A DNA stretch of 64,000 nt from Streptomyces shenzhenensis (GTDB lineage: Bacteria; Actinomycetota; Actinomycetes; Streptomycetales; Streptomycetaceae), in contig NZ_PENI01000006.1 of the NCBI RefSeq assembly GCF_003688995.1, positions 124,001-188,000 of the forward strand, read 5' to 3'. Positions 17,569 through 25,150 of this stretch are shown here, piece after piece (the stretch's first letter is position 1; the number at the start of each line of letters is the position of its first letter). Under the pieces are notes generated by a model. The model did no database searches. It was not told where the DNA came from and saw only the letters and a list, made by a program, of their open reading frames with translations. The position numbers were made by a program, and so were the translations under genes.

Positions 17569-18632
17569 TGGCCCGCTTCCATCCGCTCCCGGTGGTCGCG
17601 GTCGACCGCCCCACCGACGACTCCGTGGCCCTCACCCTCGCCGTCCCGCCCGGGCTGCGCGAGGAGTACCGGCACGCGCCCGGCCAGCACCTCGCCCTGC
17701 GCCGCCGGGCCGACGGGCTGGACATCCGGCGGACCTACTCGATCTGCTCCCCCGCGCCCGCACCCGGCGATGAGGGTCCGGCCACCGTGCGGATCGGGGT
17801 ACGGCTCGTGGAGGGCGGCGCCTTCTCAACGTACGCGCTGAAGGAGATCGGCGTCGGCGACGAGCTGGAGGTGATGACCCCGGCCGGGCGCTTCACGCTG
17901 GAGCCGGCCCCGGGGATGTACGCGGCGATCGTCGGCGGCAGCGGCATCACCCCGGTGCTGTCGATCGTCTCGACGCTCCTGGCGCGCGTGCCGGAAGCCC
18001 GGTTCTGTCTGATCCGCAGCGACCGCACGGCCGCCTCGACGATGTTCCTGGAGGAAGTCGCCGACCTGAAGGACCGCTATCCGCAGCGGCTGCATCTGGT
18101 GACGGTGCTCTCCCGGGAGGAGCAGCAGGCGGGCCTGCCCTCGGGGCGGCTGGACCGGGAGCGGCTGACGGGGCTGCTGCCCGCGCTGCTGCCGGTGGAC
18201 GCGGTGGCCGGATGGTTCCTGTGCGGGCCGTTCGGGCTGGTGCAGGGCGCCGAGCGGGCGCTGCGGGATCTCGGGGTGGACCGGGCGCGGATTCACGAGG
18301 AGATCTTCCATGTGGACGCGGGTGCGGCGCCCGCGGTGCCCGTCACCGCCCCCGCGCACAGCACGGTCACGGCCCGGCTCGACGGCCGCGGCGGGACCTG
18401 GCCCGTCCGGGACGGGGAGTCACTGCTGGAGACGGTGCTGCGCAACCGGCCCGACGCGCCCTACGCCTGCAAGGGCGGGGTGTGCGGGACGTGCCGGGCC
18501 TTCCTGGTCTCGGGCAAGGTCCGCATGGACCGCAACTTCGCCCTGGAGTCGGACGAGACGGCGGCCGGCTATGTACTGGCCTGCCAGTCGCATCCGGTGA
18601 CGGAGGAGGTGGAACTGGACTTCGACCGCTGA
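17568..18632 (+). CDS. paaE: Phenylacetyl-CoA epoxidase reductase PaaE
   Basis: 354 aa NADPH reductase passing electrons to PaaA. FAD domain with RRTYSICSP, then the NAD(P) domain (AAIVGGSGITPVLSIV) and a C-terminal plant-type 2Fe-2S ferredoxin domain (YACKGGVCGTCRAFLVSG plus the last Cys in VLACQSHP, spacing C-x4-C-x2-C). Last gene of the operon; no strong terminator is seen after it. Confidence 0.94.
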   Translation: MARFHPLPVVAVDRPTDDSVALTLAVPPGLREEYRHAPGQHLALRRRADGLDIRRTYSICSPAPAPGDEGPATVRIGVRLVEGGAFSTYALKEIGVGDELEVMTPAGRFTLEPAPGMYAAIVGGSGITPVLSIVSTLLARVPEARFCLIRSDRTAASTMFLEEVADLKDRYPQRLHLVTVLSREEQQAGLPSGRLDRERLTGLLPALLPVDAVAGWFLCGPFGLVQGAERALRDLGVDRARIHEEIFHVDAGAAPAVPVTAPAHSTVTARLDGRGGTWPVRDGESLLETVLRNRPDAPYACKGGVCGTCRAFLVSGKVRMDRNFALESDETAAGYVLACQSHPVTEEVELDFDR

Positions 18633-18661
18633 CCGCGGGCCACCGCACCGTTCCCTTCTTC

Positions 18662-18675
18662 TAGAACCTGTTCTA
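18662..18675. promoter_or_regulatory. KstR-type operator upstream of the acyl-CoA dehydrogenase gene
   Basis: TAGAACCTGTTCTA fits TnnAACnnGTTnnA, the operator of the TetR sterol regulator KstR in mycobacteria and relatives. A second short palindrome, TGACGGTCCGTCA, follows at 18679-18691. Both lie within 60 bp of the downstream start. No kstR gene is in the window, so the regulator is inferred. Confidence 0.55.
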
Positions 18676-18721
18676 TCTTGACGGTCCGTCAGACGAGCGG
18701 AGCCGCCGGGAGGACAGGACC

Positions 18722-19855
18722 GTGGACTTCACCTTCACCGAGGAGCAGCTGGCGGCGGCCGAGGCGGCCCAGGGGGTGTTCGCCGGGGTGGTACCGGACG
18801 CGGTGCCGAGCCCCGCGCTCACCCCCGGCGCCGTCGCCGAGGACTTCGACCGGCCGCTGTGGACCAGGCTGGCCGAGGCGGACCTGCTGAGCCTGCTGCT
18901 CGACACCGAGTACGGCGGGGCGGGCCTGGACGCCATCGCCCTGTGCCTGGTGCTGCGGGAGTCCGCCAAGGTGCTCGCACGAGTGCCCCTGCTGGAGCAC
19001 AGCGCCGCCGCCGCGGCCGTACAGACCTATGGCGGAAAGGAGTTGGCGGCCGAGCTGCTGCCGCGCGCGGGACGGGGCACCCTCGTGCTCACCGTCGCCG
19101 CGAGCGGGCGCAGCGGCCACGACCCGGCCGAACTGGCCGTCACCGCACGGCCGGACGGCGACGCCTGGGTGCTGGACGGGGTGCAGACGGCGGTGCCCTG
19201 GGCGTACGGCGCCGACCTCGTGGCGGTGCCCGCGCGCACCGAGACCGACCGGACCGTCCTCGCCCTGGTCCCCCGCGGCCACGAGGGCGTCGCCCTCGCC
19301 GAGCAGATCTCCACCAGCGGCGAGCGGCTGGGCGAGCTGCGCCTGGAGTCCGCGCGGATCCCGGCGCGCCGGGTCATCGACGCCGACGGGGCGTGGGAGT
19401 GGCTGCGCGGGCTGCTGACCACGGGGACGTGCGCGCTCGCGCTCGGGCTGGGCGAGCGGGTCCTCGGGATGACGAGCGCCTACGCCGGCAAGCGGGAGCA
19501 GTTCGGGCACCCGATCGCGAGCTTCCAGGCCGTCGCCGTCCAGGCCGCCGACCGCTATATCGATCTGCGCGCCATGGAGGCCACGCTGTGGCAGGCCGCC
19601 TGGCGGATCAGCTCGGGGGCACCGGGGCCGCTGCCGGTCTCCGGGGACATCGCCGTGGCGAAGATCTGGGCCTCGGAGGGCGTCCGCCGGGTGGTGCAGA
19701 CTGCGCAGCACCTGCACGGCGGCTTCGGTGCCGACACCGACTACGCCCTGCACCGCTACCACGCCTGGGCCAAGCACCTGGAACTCTCGCTCGGCCCGGC
19801 CGCGGCCCACGAGGAGGCGCTGGGCGACCTGCTCGCCGCGCACCCCCTGGGCTGA
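18722..19855 (+). CDS. Acyl-CoA dehydrogenase family protein
   Basis: 377 aa FadE-type flavoprotein. N-terminal helical domain (MDFTFTEEQLAAAEAAQGVF), middle beta domain and C-terminal helical domain (AYAGKREQFGHPIASFQAVA) are in order. In the last region the segment usually written E-Y-x-x-x-R, which carries the catalytic Glu, reads TDYALHRYHAWAKHL, so the base appears to be lost or changed to Asp. That is known for non-catalytic beta subunits of heteromeric steroid ACADs, but no partner lies beside it. GTG start with GGGAGGA upstream. The KstR-like operator hints at sterol-type side-chain metabolism. Confidence 0.83.
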   Translation: MDFTFTEEQLAAAEAAQGVFAGVVPDAVPSPALTPGAVAEDFDRPLWTRLAEADLLSLLLDTEYGGAGLDAIALCLVLRESAKVLARVPLLEHSAAAAAVQTYGGKELAAELLPRAGRGTLVLTVAASGRSGHDPAELAVTARPDGDAWVLDGVQTAVPWAYGADLVAVPARTETDRTVLALVPRGHEGVALAEQISTSGERLGELRLESARIPARRVIDADGAWEWLRGLLTTGTCALALGLGERVLGMTSAYAGKREQFGHPIASFQAVAVQAADRYIDLRAMEATLWQAAWRISSGAPGPLPVSGDIAVAKIWASEGVRRVVQTAQHLHGGFGADTDYALHRYHAWAKHLELSLGPAAAHEEALGDLLAAHPLG

Positions 19856-19887
19856 GCCGCACCGGCCGCCGGCCGGCGCGGCGCCGG

Positions 19888-20235
19888 CTACAGGACGTGA
19901 CCGGGGTTGCCCTCGTCGGTGACGACCGGGCGGCCGGCGGCCTGCCAGACCTGCATACCGCCGTCGACGTTCACGGCGTCGACGCCCTGCTGGACCAGAT
20001 ACATCGTGACCTGGGCCGAGCGGCCGCCGGAGCGGCAGATCACATGGACCCGGCCGTCCTGCGGGGCGGCCTCGGTCAGTTCCCCGTACCGGGCCACGAA
20101 CTCGCTGATGGGGATGTGCAGCGCCCCCTCCGCGTGGCCCGCCTGCCACTCGTCGTCCTCGCGGACGTCCAGCAGGAAGACGCCGTCCCCGACGTCCGCG
20201 ACCCCGACCGTGGGCACACCAGCTCCAAAACTCAT
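19888..20235 (-). CDS. Rhodanese-like domain protein
   Basis: 115 aa single rhodanese domain, cytoplasmic. FLLDVREDDEWQAGHAEGAL is the CH2A-type motif and VICRSGGRSAQVTMYLVQQG contains the active-site loop with Cys in CRSGGRS, the length typical of sulfurtransferases. Substrate unknown. The ATG at 20235 is the first in-frame start consistent with the domain. It stands alone. Confidence 0.88.
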   Translation of the reverse strand: MSFGAGVPTVGVADVGDGVFLLDVREDDEWQAGHAEGALHIPISEFVARYGELTEAAPQDGRVHVICRSGGRSAQVTMYLVQQGVDAVNVDGGMQVWQAAGRPVVTDEGNPGHVL

Positions 20236-20335
20236 GGCCACGACGCTACCCGAAGGACGCCGGAGCCCGGACGTGGACGCCGAGGCGGACCGGGCCACCC
20301 CGGTGCCAGGAGACTGTCTCCCGGTGCCAGGGGTG

Positions 20336-21148
20336 CTATCCCTGCGCCAGGAGTTCCGCCAGCTCCGCCTCCCGCCGGGCCACATCGCCCCGGAGCTGCT
20401 CGGCGATCTCGTCCAGCAGGCTGTCGGGGTCGTCGGGGGCCAGGCGGAGCATGGACGCGATCGCGCTGTCCTCCAGCTCGCGGGCGACCAGCGTGAGCAG
20501 CTCCTTGCGCTGGGCCAGCCACTCCAGGCGGACGTAGAGCTCCTCGCTGCGGCTCGGGGGCCGTTCGGCGGGAGCCGGGCCCGCGGCCCACTCCTCGGCC
20601 AGCTCGCGCAGCAGCGCCTCGTCGCCACGGGCGTAGGCGGCGTTGACGCGGGTGATGAACTCCTCGCGCCGCGCCCGCTCGTCCTCCTCCTGCGCCAGAT
20701 CGGGGTGGGCCTTGCGGGCCAGCTCGCGGTAGAGCTTGCGGGCCTCCTCGCTGGGGCGCACCCGCTGCGGGGGCCGGACCGCCTGGTCGCTGAGCATCGC
20801 GGCAGCCTCCGGGAACAGCCCCTGCCCGTCCATCCAGCCGTGCAGCAGCTCCTCCACGCCGGGGATGGGCGTGACCCGGGCGCGCGCCTCCTGCGCCGCG
20901 CGGAGGTCCTCGGGGTCGCCGGTGCGGGCGGCCCTGGCCTCGGCGATCTGGGCCTCCAGCTCCTCCAGCCGGGCATACACCGGGCCCAGCTTCTGCTCGT
21001 GCAGCCGGGAGAAATTCTCGACCTCGACGCGGAAGGTCTCCACCGCGATCTCGAACTCGATCAGCGCTTGTTCGGCGGCCCGCACGGCCCGCTCCAGCCG
21101 TTCCTCGGGCCGGGGCGCCTGGGACTGCTCAGCTTCCGGGGTCGTCAC
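20336..21148 (-). CDS. J-domain protein with coiled-coil N-terminus
   Basis: 270 aa. Residues ~15-75 are predicted coiled coil (RLERAVRAAEQALIEFEIAV, then LEELEAQIAEARAA). A short J-like domain follows with ARKLYRELARKAHPDLAQEE, carrying the HPD signature that stimulates Hsp70 ATPase, and then an acidic helical C-terminus. The G/F and zinc regions of true DnaJ are missing, so it is a class C co-chaperone at most. It is conserved in Streptomyces without known function. Confidence 0.77.
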   Translation of the reverse strand: MTTPEAEQSQAPRPEERLERAVRAAEQALIEFEIAVETFRVEVENFSRLHEQKLGPVYARLEELEAQIAEARAARTGDPEDLRAAQEARARVTPIPGVEELLHGWMDGQGLFPEAAAMLSDQAVRPPQRVRPSEEARKLYRELARKAHPDLAQEEDERARREEFITRVNAAYARGDEALLRELAEEWAAGPAPAERPPSRSEELYVRLEWLAQRKELLTLVARELEDSAIASMLRLAPDDPDSLLDEIAEQLRGDVARREAELAELLAQG

Positions 21149-21156
21149 CGGACCAG

Positions 21157-21435
21157 CCTAGGCCCTGTCGTCACATTCCCTCCCCCAGCCTCCGGCCGGG
21201 AGGTGCCCCCAGCCCCGCGACGCCATGCACGCTCCCCCGAGCTCTCCGAGCAGGGGGCACCCCCACTCGCCGCACCGGACACAGGCCCAAGTACGTCCAG
21301 TACGAGGACCCGCGCCCGGCACACCGAGAGCACGCTCCCCCAAGCTCTCGACTCCGCTCGACCAGGGGGGACCCCCACGACGCCGCAGGACCCGCCCTCC
21401 GGGCGAACGACGGGAATGTGACGACAGGACCTTGG
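21157..21435. repeat. MITE-like inverted-repeat element
   Basis: A 279-bp non-coding element bounded by 24-bp terminal inverted repeats with two mismatches: the left end contains CCTGTCGTCACATTCCC (21164-21180) and the right end its reverse complement (21412-21428). Inside are two degenerate copies of a CTCCCCC-AGCTCTC...GAGCAGGGGG hairpin module. No transposase frame and no clear target duplication are seen. It lies between the J-domain and DUF2252 genes. Confidence 0.7.
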
Positions 21436-21508
21436 CCACGCCCGAAACCCCCACCGGCCCCGACCGCCGCCCGGTCGTACCCCGCTCTGCGTCACACCCC
21501 GCTCTCCG

Positions 21509-22939
21509 TCACACCCCGCTCTCCGCCGCGATCCGGCCCGACCGCACCGCCGCCACCAGGTCCGCGTGGTCCGCCTCGGTGCGGTCGGCGTAGGCGACCG
21601 CGAACTCGGCCATCGCCTCGTCCAGTTCCTCGCTCTTGCCGCAATAGCCGGCGATCAGGCGCGGGTCCGCGCTGTGCGCGTGGGCACGGGCCAGCAGCGC
21701 GCCGGTCATCCGGCCGTAGTCGTCGACCTGGTCGGCGGCGAGCGCGGCCGGGTCGACGCTGCCCTTGCGGTTGCGGAACTGACGGACCTGGAAGGGACGG
21801 CCGTCCACCGTCGTCCAGCCCAGCAGGATGTCGCTGACCACCTGCATGCGCTTCTGGCCGAGCACCACCCGGCGGCCCTCGTGCTCGACGGGCGGCGTCT
21901 CGAAGCCGACCGTGGCCAGATGCGGGACCAGCGCCGAGGGGCGGGCCTCCTTCACCTGGAGGACCAACGGCTCACCGCGGTGGTCCAGGAGCAGGACGAC
22001 ATAGGAGCGGGTGCCCACACTGCCCGTGCCGACCACCCGGAACGCCACGTCGTGCACCGCGTGCCGGGCCAGCAGCGGCAGCCGGTCCTCCGAGACCGTG
22101 GTCACATACGTCTCCAGGGACGCCGCCACCGCCGCCGCCTCGGCGTCCGGTATCCGCCGCAGCACCGGCGGCGCGTCGACGAACCGGCGACCGCCCTCGT
22201 CGACGGCCTCGGTCGACCGCGCAGCGAACCGGCCGCTGGTGTTGGCGCGGGCCTTCTCCGAGACCCGCTCCAGCGTGCCCAGCAGATCGTGGGCGTCAGT
22301 GTGCGAGACGAGTTCCTCGTCCGCGATGGCGTTCCACGCGTCCAGGACCGGCAGCTTGGCCAGCAGCCGCATGGTGCGCCGGTAGGCGCCCACCGTGTCG
22401 CGCGCCGCCGCGCGGCAGGTGTCCTCGTCGGCGCCCGCCTCCCGGCCGGCCAGCACCAGCGAGGTCGCGAGCCGCTTGAGGTCCCACTCCCAGGGGCCGT
22501 GCACGGTCTCGTCGAAGTCGTTCAGGTCGATGACGAGGCCGCCGCGGGCGTCGCCGTACAGACCGAAATTGGCCGCGTGCGCGTCACCGCACAGCTGGGC
22601 GGCGATCCCGGTCATCGGCGTGCGTGCCAGGTCGTAGGCCATGAGGCCCGCCGAACCGCGCAGGAAGGCGAAGGGCGTGGCCACCATCCTGCCCACCCGC
22701 AGTGGTATGAGGCCGGGGATGCGGCCCCGGTTGGACTCCTCGACCGCGCCCACCGCGTCCGGGCGGCCGCCGTCCAGGTCGAGGGCGCTGTGCGTGCGGC
22801 GCGGCACGCTCGCCCGCAGCGCCTTGCCCTCGGCCCTCGGCGACCCCTGCGACGGCCACCCGGCGAAGCCGCGCACCCGCGGAAGCCTGTGTCCGGCACC
22901 GGCCGCCGTACCCGTCACGTCCAGCCCTGCCTCGGTCAC
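21509..22939 (-). CDS. DUF2252-family protein
   Basis: 476 aa. Contains the kinase-like DUF2252 signatures FAFLRGSAGLMAYDLA, CGDAHAANFGLYGDARGGLV and DLNDFDETVHGPWEWDLKRL. The DAHxxNF and NDFDE stretches resemble the catalytic and metal loops of APH-type phosphotransferases, so a small-molecule kinase role is possible but unproven. GTG at 22939 has GGGAGGGCGG in front. Its 3' end lies in a 17-bp tandem repeat (CCCCGCTCTCCGTCACA, 21480-21530). Confidence 0.83.
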   Translation of the reverse strand: MTEAGLDVTGTAAGAGHRLPRVRGFAGWPSQGSPRAEGKALRASVPRRTHSALDLDGGRPDAVGAVEESNRGRIPGLIPLRVGRMVATPFAFLRGSAGLMAYDLARTPMTGIAAQLCGDAHAANFGLYGDARGGLVIDLNDFDETVHGPWEWDLKRLATSLVLAGREAGADEDTCRAAARDTVGAYRRTMRLLAKLPVLDAWNAIADEELVSHTDAHDLLGTLERVSEKARANTSGRFAARSTEAVDEGGRRFVDAPPVLRRIPDAEAAAVAASLETYVTTVSEDRLPLLARHAVHDVAFRVVGTGSVGTRSYVVLLLDHRGEPLVLQVKEARPSALVPHLATVGFETPPVEHEGRRVVLGQKRMQVVSDILLGWTTVDGRPFQVRQFRNRKGSVDPAALAADQVDDYGRMTGALLARAHAHSADPRLIAGYCGKSEELDEAMAEFAVAYADRTEADHADLVAAVRSGRIAAESGV

Positions 22940-23018
22940 CGCGACCGCCCTCCCCCACAGCACGCACGAACATCAACTCGTGCGACCGTACCGCCGGTGA
23001 CCGCGACGCGTCAGACCC

Positions 23019-23045
23019 TGTGGACAACCCCACGGTTGTGGACAA
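23019..23045 (-). promoter_or_regulatory. Pair of DnaA boxes near the DUF2252 promoter
   Basis: Two exact TGTGGACAA boxes (23019-23027, 23037-23045) in the same orientation, 18 bp apart, in the gap upstream of the DUF2252 gene and downstream of tRNA-Leu. Confidence 0.65.
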
Positions 23046-23083
23046 CGCACCCCCGCGGCCCGCTGAGAGACTCGTCACACCGC

Positions 23084-23129
23084 GAAGCCCCCGACGGGGC
23101 ACGACAGAAGCCCCCGGCAGGGCACGACA
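23084..23129. repeat. Two tandem 23-bp repeats
   Basis: GAAGCCCCCG(A/G)C(G/A)GGGCACGACA occurs twice head to tail with two differences, between the DnaA boxes and the tRNA terminator. Purpose unknown. Confidence 0.55.
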
Positions 23130-23151
23130 GGAGACGCATCGGCATATGACA

Positions 23152-23181
23152 AAGGGCCCATCGTGATCACGATGGGCCCTT
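23152..23181. terminator. Perfect palindrome downstream of tRNA-Leu
   Basis: A 30-nt uninterrupted palindrome whose left arm is AAGGGCCCATCGTGA. It lies eight bases beyond the tRNA 3' end on the minus strand and is probably its terminator or processing hairpin. Confidence 0.7.
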
Positions 23182-23189
23182 CGCCGCTG

Positions 23190-23273
23190 TGCGCGAGGGG
23201 GGAGTTGAACCCCCACGCCCTTGCGGGCACTGGAACCTGAATCCAGCGCGTCTGCCTATTCCGCCACCCGCGC
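23190..23273 (-). tRNA. tRNA-Leu (anticodon CAG)
   Basis: Read on the minus strand, the acceptor GCGCGGG pairs with CTCGCGC (one G-U pair). The anticodon arm has loop TTCAGGT between CTGGA and TCCAG, giving CAG. A long variable arm of the class II type (TGCCCGCAAGGGCG) and a T-arm with GTTCAACTC follow. CCA is not encoded. Confidence 0.95.
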
Positions 23274-23668
23274 ATTGGGTGTGTCTTCCGGCTGGTCCCC
23301 TCGGGGCCCGGCGCCTTCCGACATGCAGAAGATTAGCACGCCGGACAGGGGCGGTTCACATCGCTTGTTCCCGCCCTCCCATGGCCCGACCCGCGTATCG
23401 AGGTGCTTCTTGAGGTGCGCCGGTTCGCGTATCAACCTCGTACCGGTCCAGGCCATCTCCCCAGGAGGTGGGCCGGGTCCACAGCCGGGTGCGGGACACT
23501 TGTCTTCGCCCGCCTCTACGATCCTTGACAGAAGGAGTTCGAAGGGCGGCCGCTCAGGGAACCGGCTCATTGCCGGGGGCGTGGATACGATCAGTAAGCA
23601 GTACCAGGCAGAGCAGTGCGCGCAAGCAGTACGGCAGGGCAGTACGGCAACGAAGGAGGAGGTGCCCC
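23274..23668. other. Non-coding leader region before fhaA
   Basis: About 395 bp without a gene. A TTGACA (23525-23530) and a TACGAT (23586-23591) are present but too far apart to form one sigma-70 promoter. Just before fhaA lie short direct repeats of GCAGTACGGCA and a strong GGAGGAGG ribosome site. Confidence 0.45.
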
Positions 23669-24532
23669 ATGGGAGTCCTGAAGAAGTTCGAGCAGCGTCT
23701 CGAAGGTCTGGTCAACGGCACCTTCGCCAAGGTGTTCAAGTCCGAGGTCCAGCCCGTGGAGATCGCCGGAGCGCTCCAGCGGGAGTGCGACAACAACGCC
23801 ACCATCTGGAACCGCGACCGGACCGTCGTCCCCAACGACTTCATCGTGGAGCTGAGCGCCCCGGACTACGAGCGCCTCAGCCCCTACTCGGGCCAGCTCG
23901 GGGACGAGCTGGCCGGCATGGTGCGCGACTACGCCAAGCAGCAGCGTTACACGTTCATGGGACCGATCAAGGTCAACCTGGAGAAGGCGGACGACCTGGA
24001 CACCGGTCTGTACCGGGTCCGCAGCCGTACGCTCGCCTCCTCCAGCAGCCAGCAGGCCGCCGCGCCCGCCGCCCCGCCCGGGCGGCCCGGCCCCGGCTCC
24101 GCCCCCGGCGGCTACGGGTACCCGCAGTCCGCCCCGCCCGCCGGCGCGCCCCCCATGCCGCCCGCGCCGCCGCCCGGCGCCAGGCCCGGCGGCTACGGCT
24201 ACCCCCAGCCCGCCGCCCAGCGGCCTTCGGCCGCGCCGGCGAGCGGCGGACGCACCCGCTACTGGATCGAGATCAACGGCACCCGCCATCAGATCTCCCG
24301 CCCGACGCTGGTGCTGGGCCGCAGCACCGAAGCCGACGTGCGGATCGACGACCCCGGCGTCTCCCGCCGGCACTGTGAGATCCGGACCGGAACGCCCTCG
24401 ACGATCCAGGATCTCGGCTCCACCAACGGCATCGTGGTGGACGGGCAGCACACCACCCGCGCTACGCTCCGCGACGGCTCGCGGATCGTCGTGGGCAGCA
24501 CCACCATCATTTACCGGCAAGCCGAAGGGTGA
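23669..24532 (+). CDS. fhaA: FhaA, DUF3662 and FHA-domain protein
   Basis: 287 aa. The N-terminal DUF3662 domain (MGVLKKFEQRLEGLVNGTFA to about residue 120) is joined by a Pro/Gly/Tyr-rich linker of ~70 residues with repeated GGYGYPQ to a C-terminal FHA domain (LVLGRSTEADVRIDDPGVSR, RHCEI, DLGSTNGIVVDG). FHA domains bind phosphothreonine; in mycobacteria FhaA is a PknB substrate that recruits phosphorylated MviN to control peptidoglycan synthesis. First gene of the cell-wall cluster. Confidence 0.93.
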   Translation: MGVLKKFEQRLEGLVNGTFAKVFKSEVQPVEIAGALQRECDNNATIWNRDRTVVPNDFIVELSAPDYERLSPYSGQLGDELAGMVRDYAKQQRYTFMGPIKVNLEKADDLDTGLYRVRSRTLASSSSQQAAAPAAPPGRPGPGSAPGGYGYPQSAPPAGAPPMPPAPPPGARPGGYGYPQPAAQRPSAAPASGGRTRYWIEINGTRHQISRPTLVLGRSTEADVRIDDPGVSRRHCEIRTGTPSTIQDLGSTNGIVVDGQHTTRATLRDGSRIVVGSTTIIYRQAEG

Positions 24533-24542
24533 AGCGGGGGCA

Positions 24543-25058
24543 ATGTCAGAGCTGACCCTCACGGTCATGCGGCTGGGTTTCCTGGCCGTACTGTGGCTGT
24601 TCGTGATCGTGGCCGTGCAGGTCATCCGCAGCGACCTGTTCGGTACGCGCGTCACCCAGCGTGGATCGCGTAGGGACGCCGGGCGCCCGCAGCAGACCGC
24701 CCGGCAGCAGGCCGCGCCCCCGCAGCAGCGCGGCCAGCAGAGCGGCGGCCGACAGCGTCGCAACGCCCCGACCAAGCTGGTCGTGACCGAGGGCACGCTG
24801 ACCGGGACCACCGTCGCGCTGCAGGGCCAGACGATCACCCTGGGCCGCGCGCACGACTCCACGATCGTGCTGGACGACGACTACGCCTCCAGCCGCCATG
24901 CCAGGATCTACCCCGACCGCGACGGCCAGTGGATCGTCGAGGATCTCGGATCCACCAATGGCACCTACCTGGACCGGTCCCGGCTGACGACCCCCACACC
25001 GATCCCGCTGGGCGGGCCGATCCGCATCGGCAAGACCGTCATCGAGCTGCGGAAGTAG
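24543..25058 (+). CDS. fhaB: FhaB/FipA-type membrane FHA protein
   Basis: 171 aa. One N-terminal membrane helix (MRLGFLAVLWLFVIVAVQVI), a Gln/Arg-rich linker, then an FHA domain (ITLGRAHDSTIVLDDDYASS, RHARIY, DLGSTNGTYLDRSRL). It follows fhaA by ten bases and matches the FhaB/FipA protein that links PASTA-kinase signalling to the division machinery. Confidence 0.92.
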   Translation: MSELTLTVMRLGFLAVLWLFVIVAVQVIRSDLFGTRVTQRGSRRDAGRPQQTARQQAAPPQQRGQQSGGRQRRNAPTKLVVTEGTLTGTTVALQGQTITLGRAHDSTIVLDDDYASSRHARIYPDRDGQWIVEDLGSTNGTYLDRSRLTTPTPIPLGGPIRIGKTVIELRK

Positions 25059-25100
25059 TGCTACATCATGAGTGAGCGCGAGCGGAGCGAGCACGTAACG

Positions 25101-25121
25101 GCGGACCGCAGGGCGGTCCGC
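25101..25121. promoter_or_regulatory. Hairpin in the fhaB-pstP gap
   Basis: GCGGACCGC and GCGGTCCGC form a perfect 9-bp stem with a 3-base loop, in the only sizeable gap of the cluster's first half. No T-run follows, so an attenuator or RNA-stability element is as likely as a terminator. Confidence 0.5.
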
Positions 25122-25150
25122 GGCGCGCTCCCGACCGGAGGGTGGGCAGT

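Noticed and set aside
21480..21530. 17-bp tandem repeat as a regulatory array
   Set aside because: It overlaps the end of the DUF2252 gene, has fewer than three copies, and nothing suggests binding.
23525..23591. fhaA sigma-70 promoter from TTGACA and TACGAT
   Set aside because: The two boxes are 55 bp apart; a usable spacing is about 17 bp.
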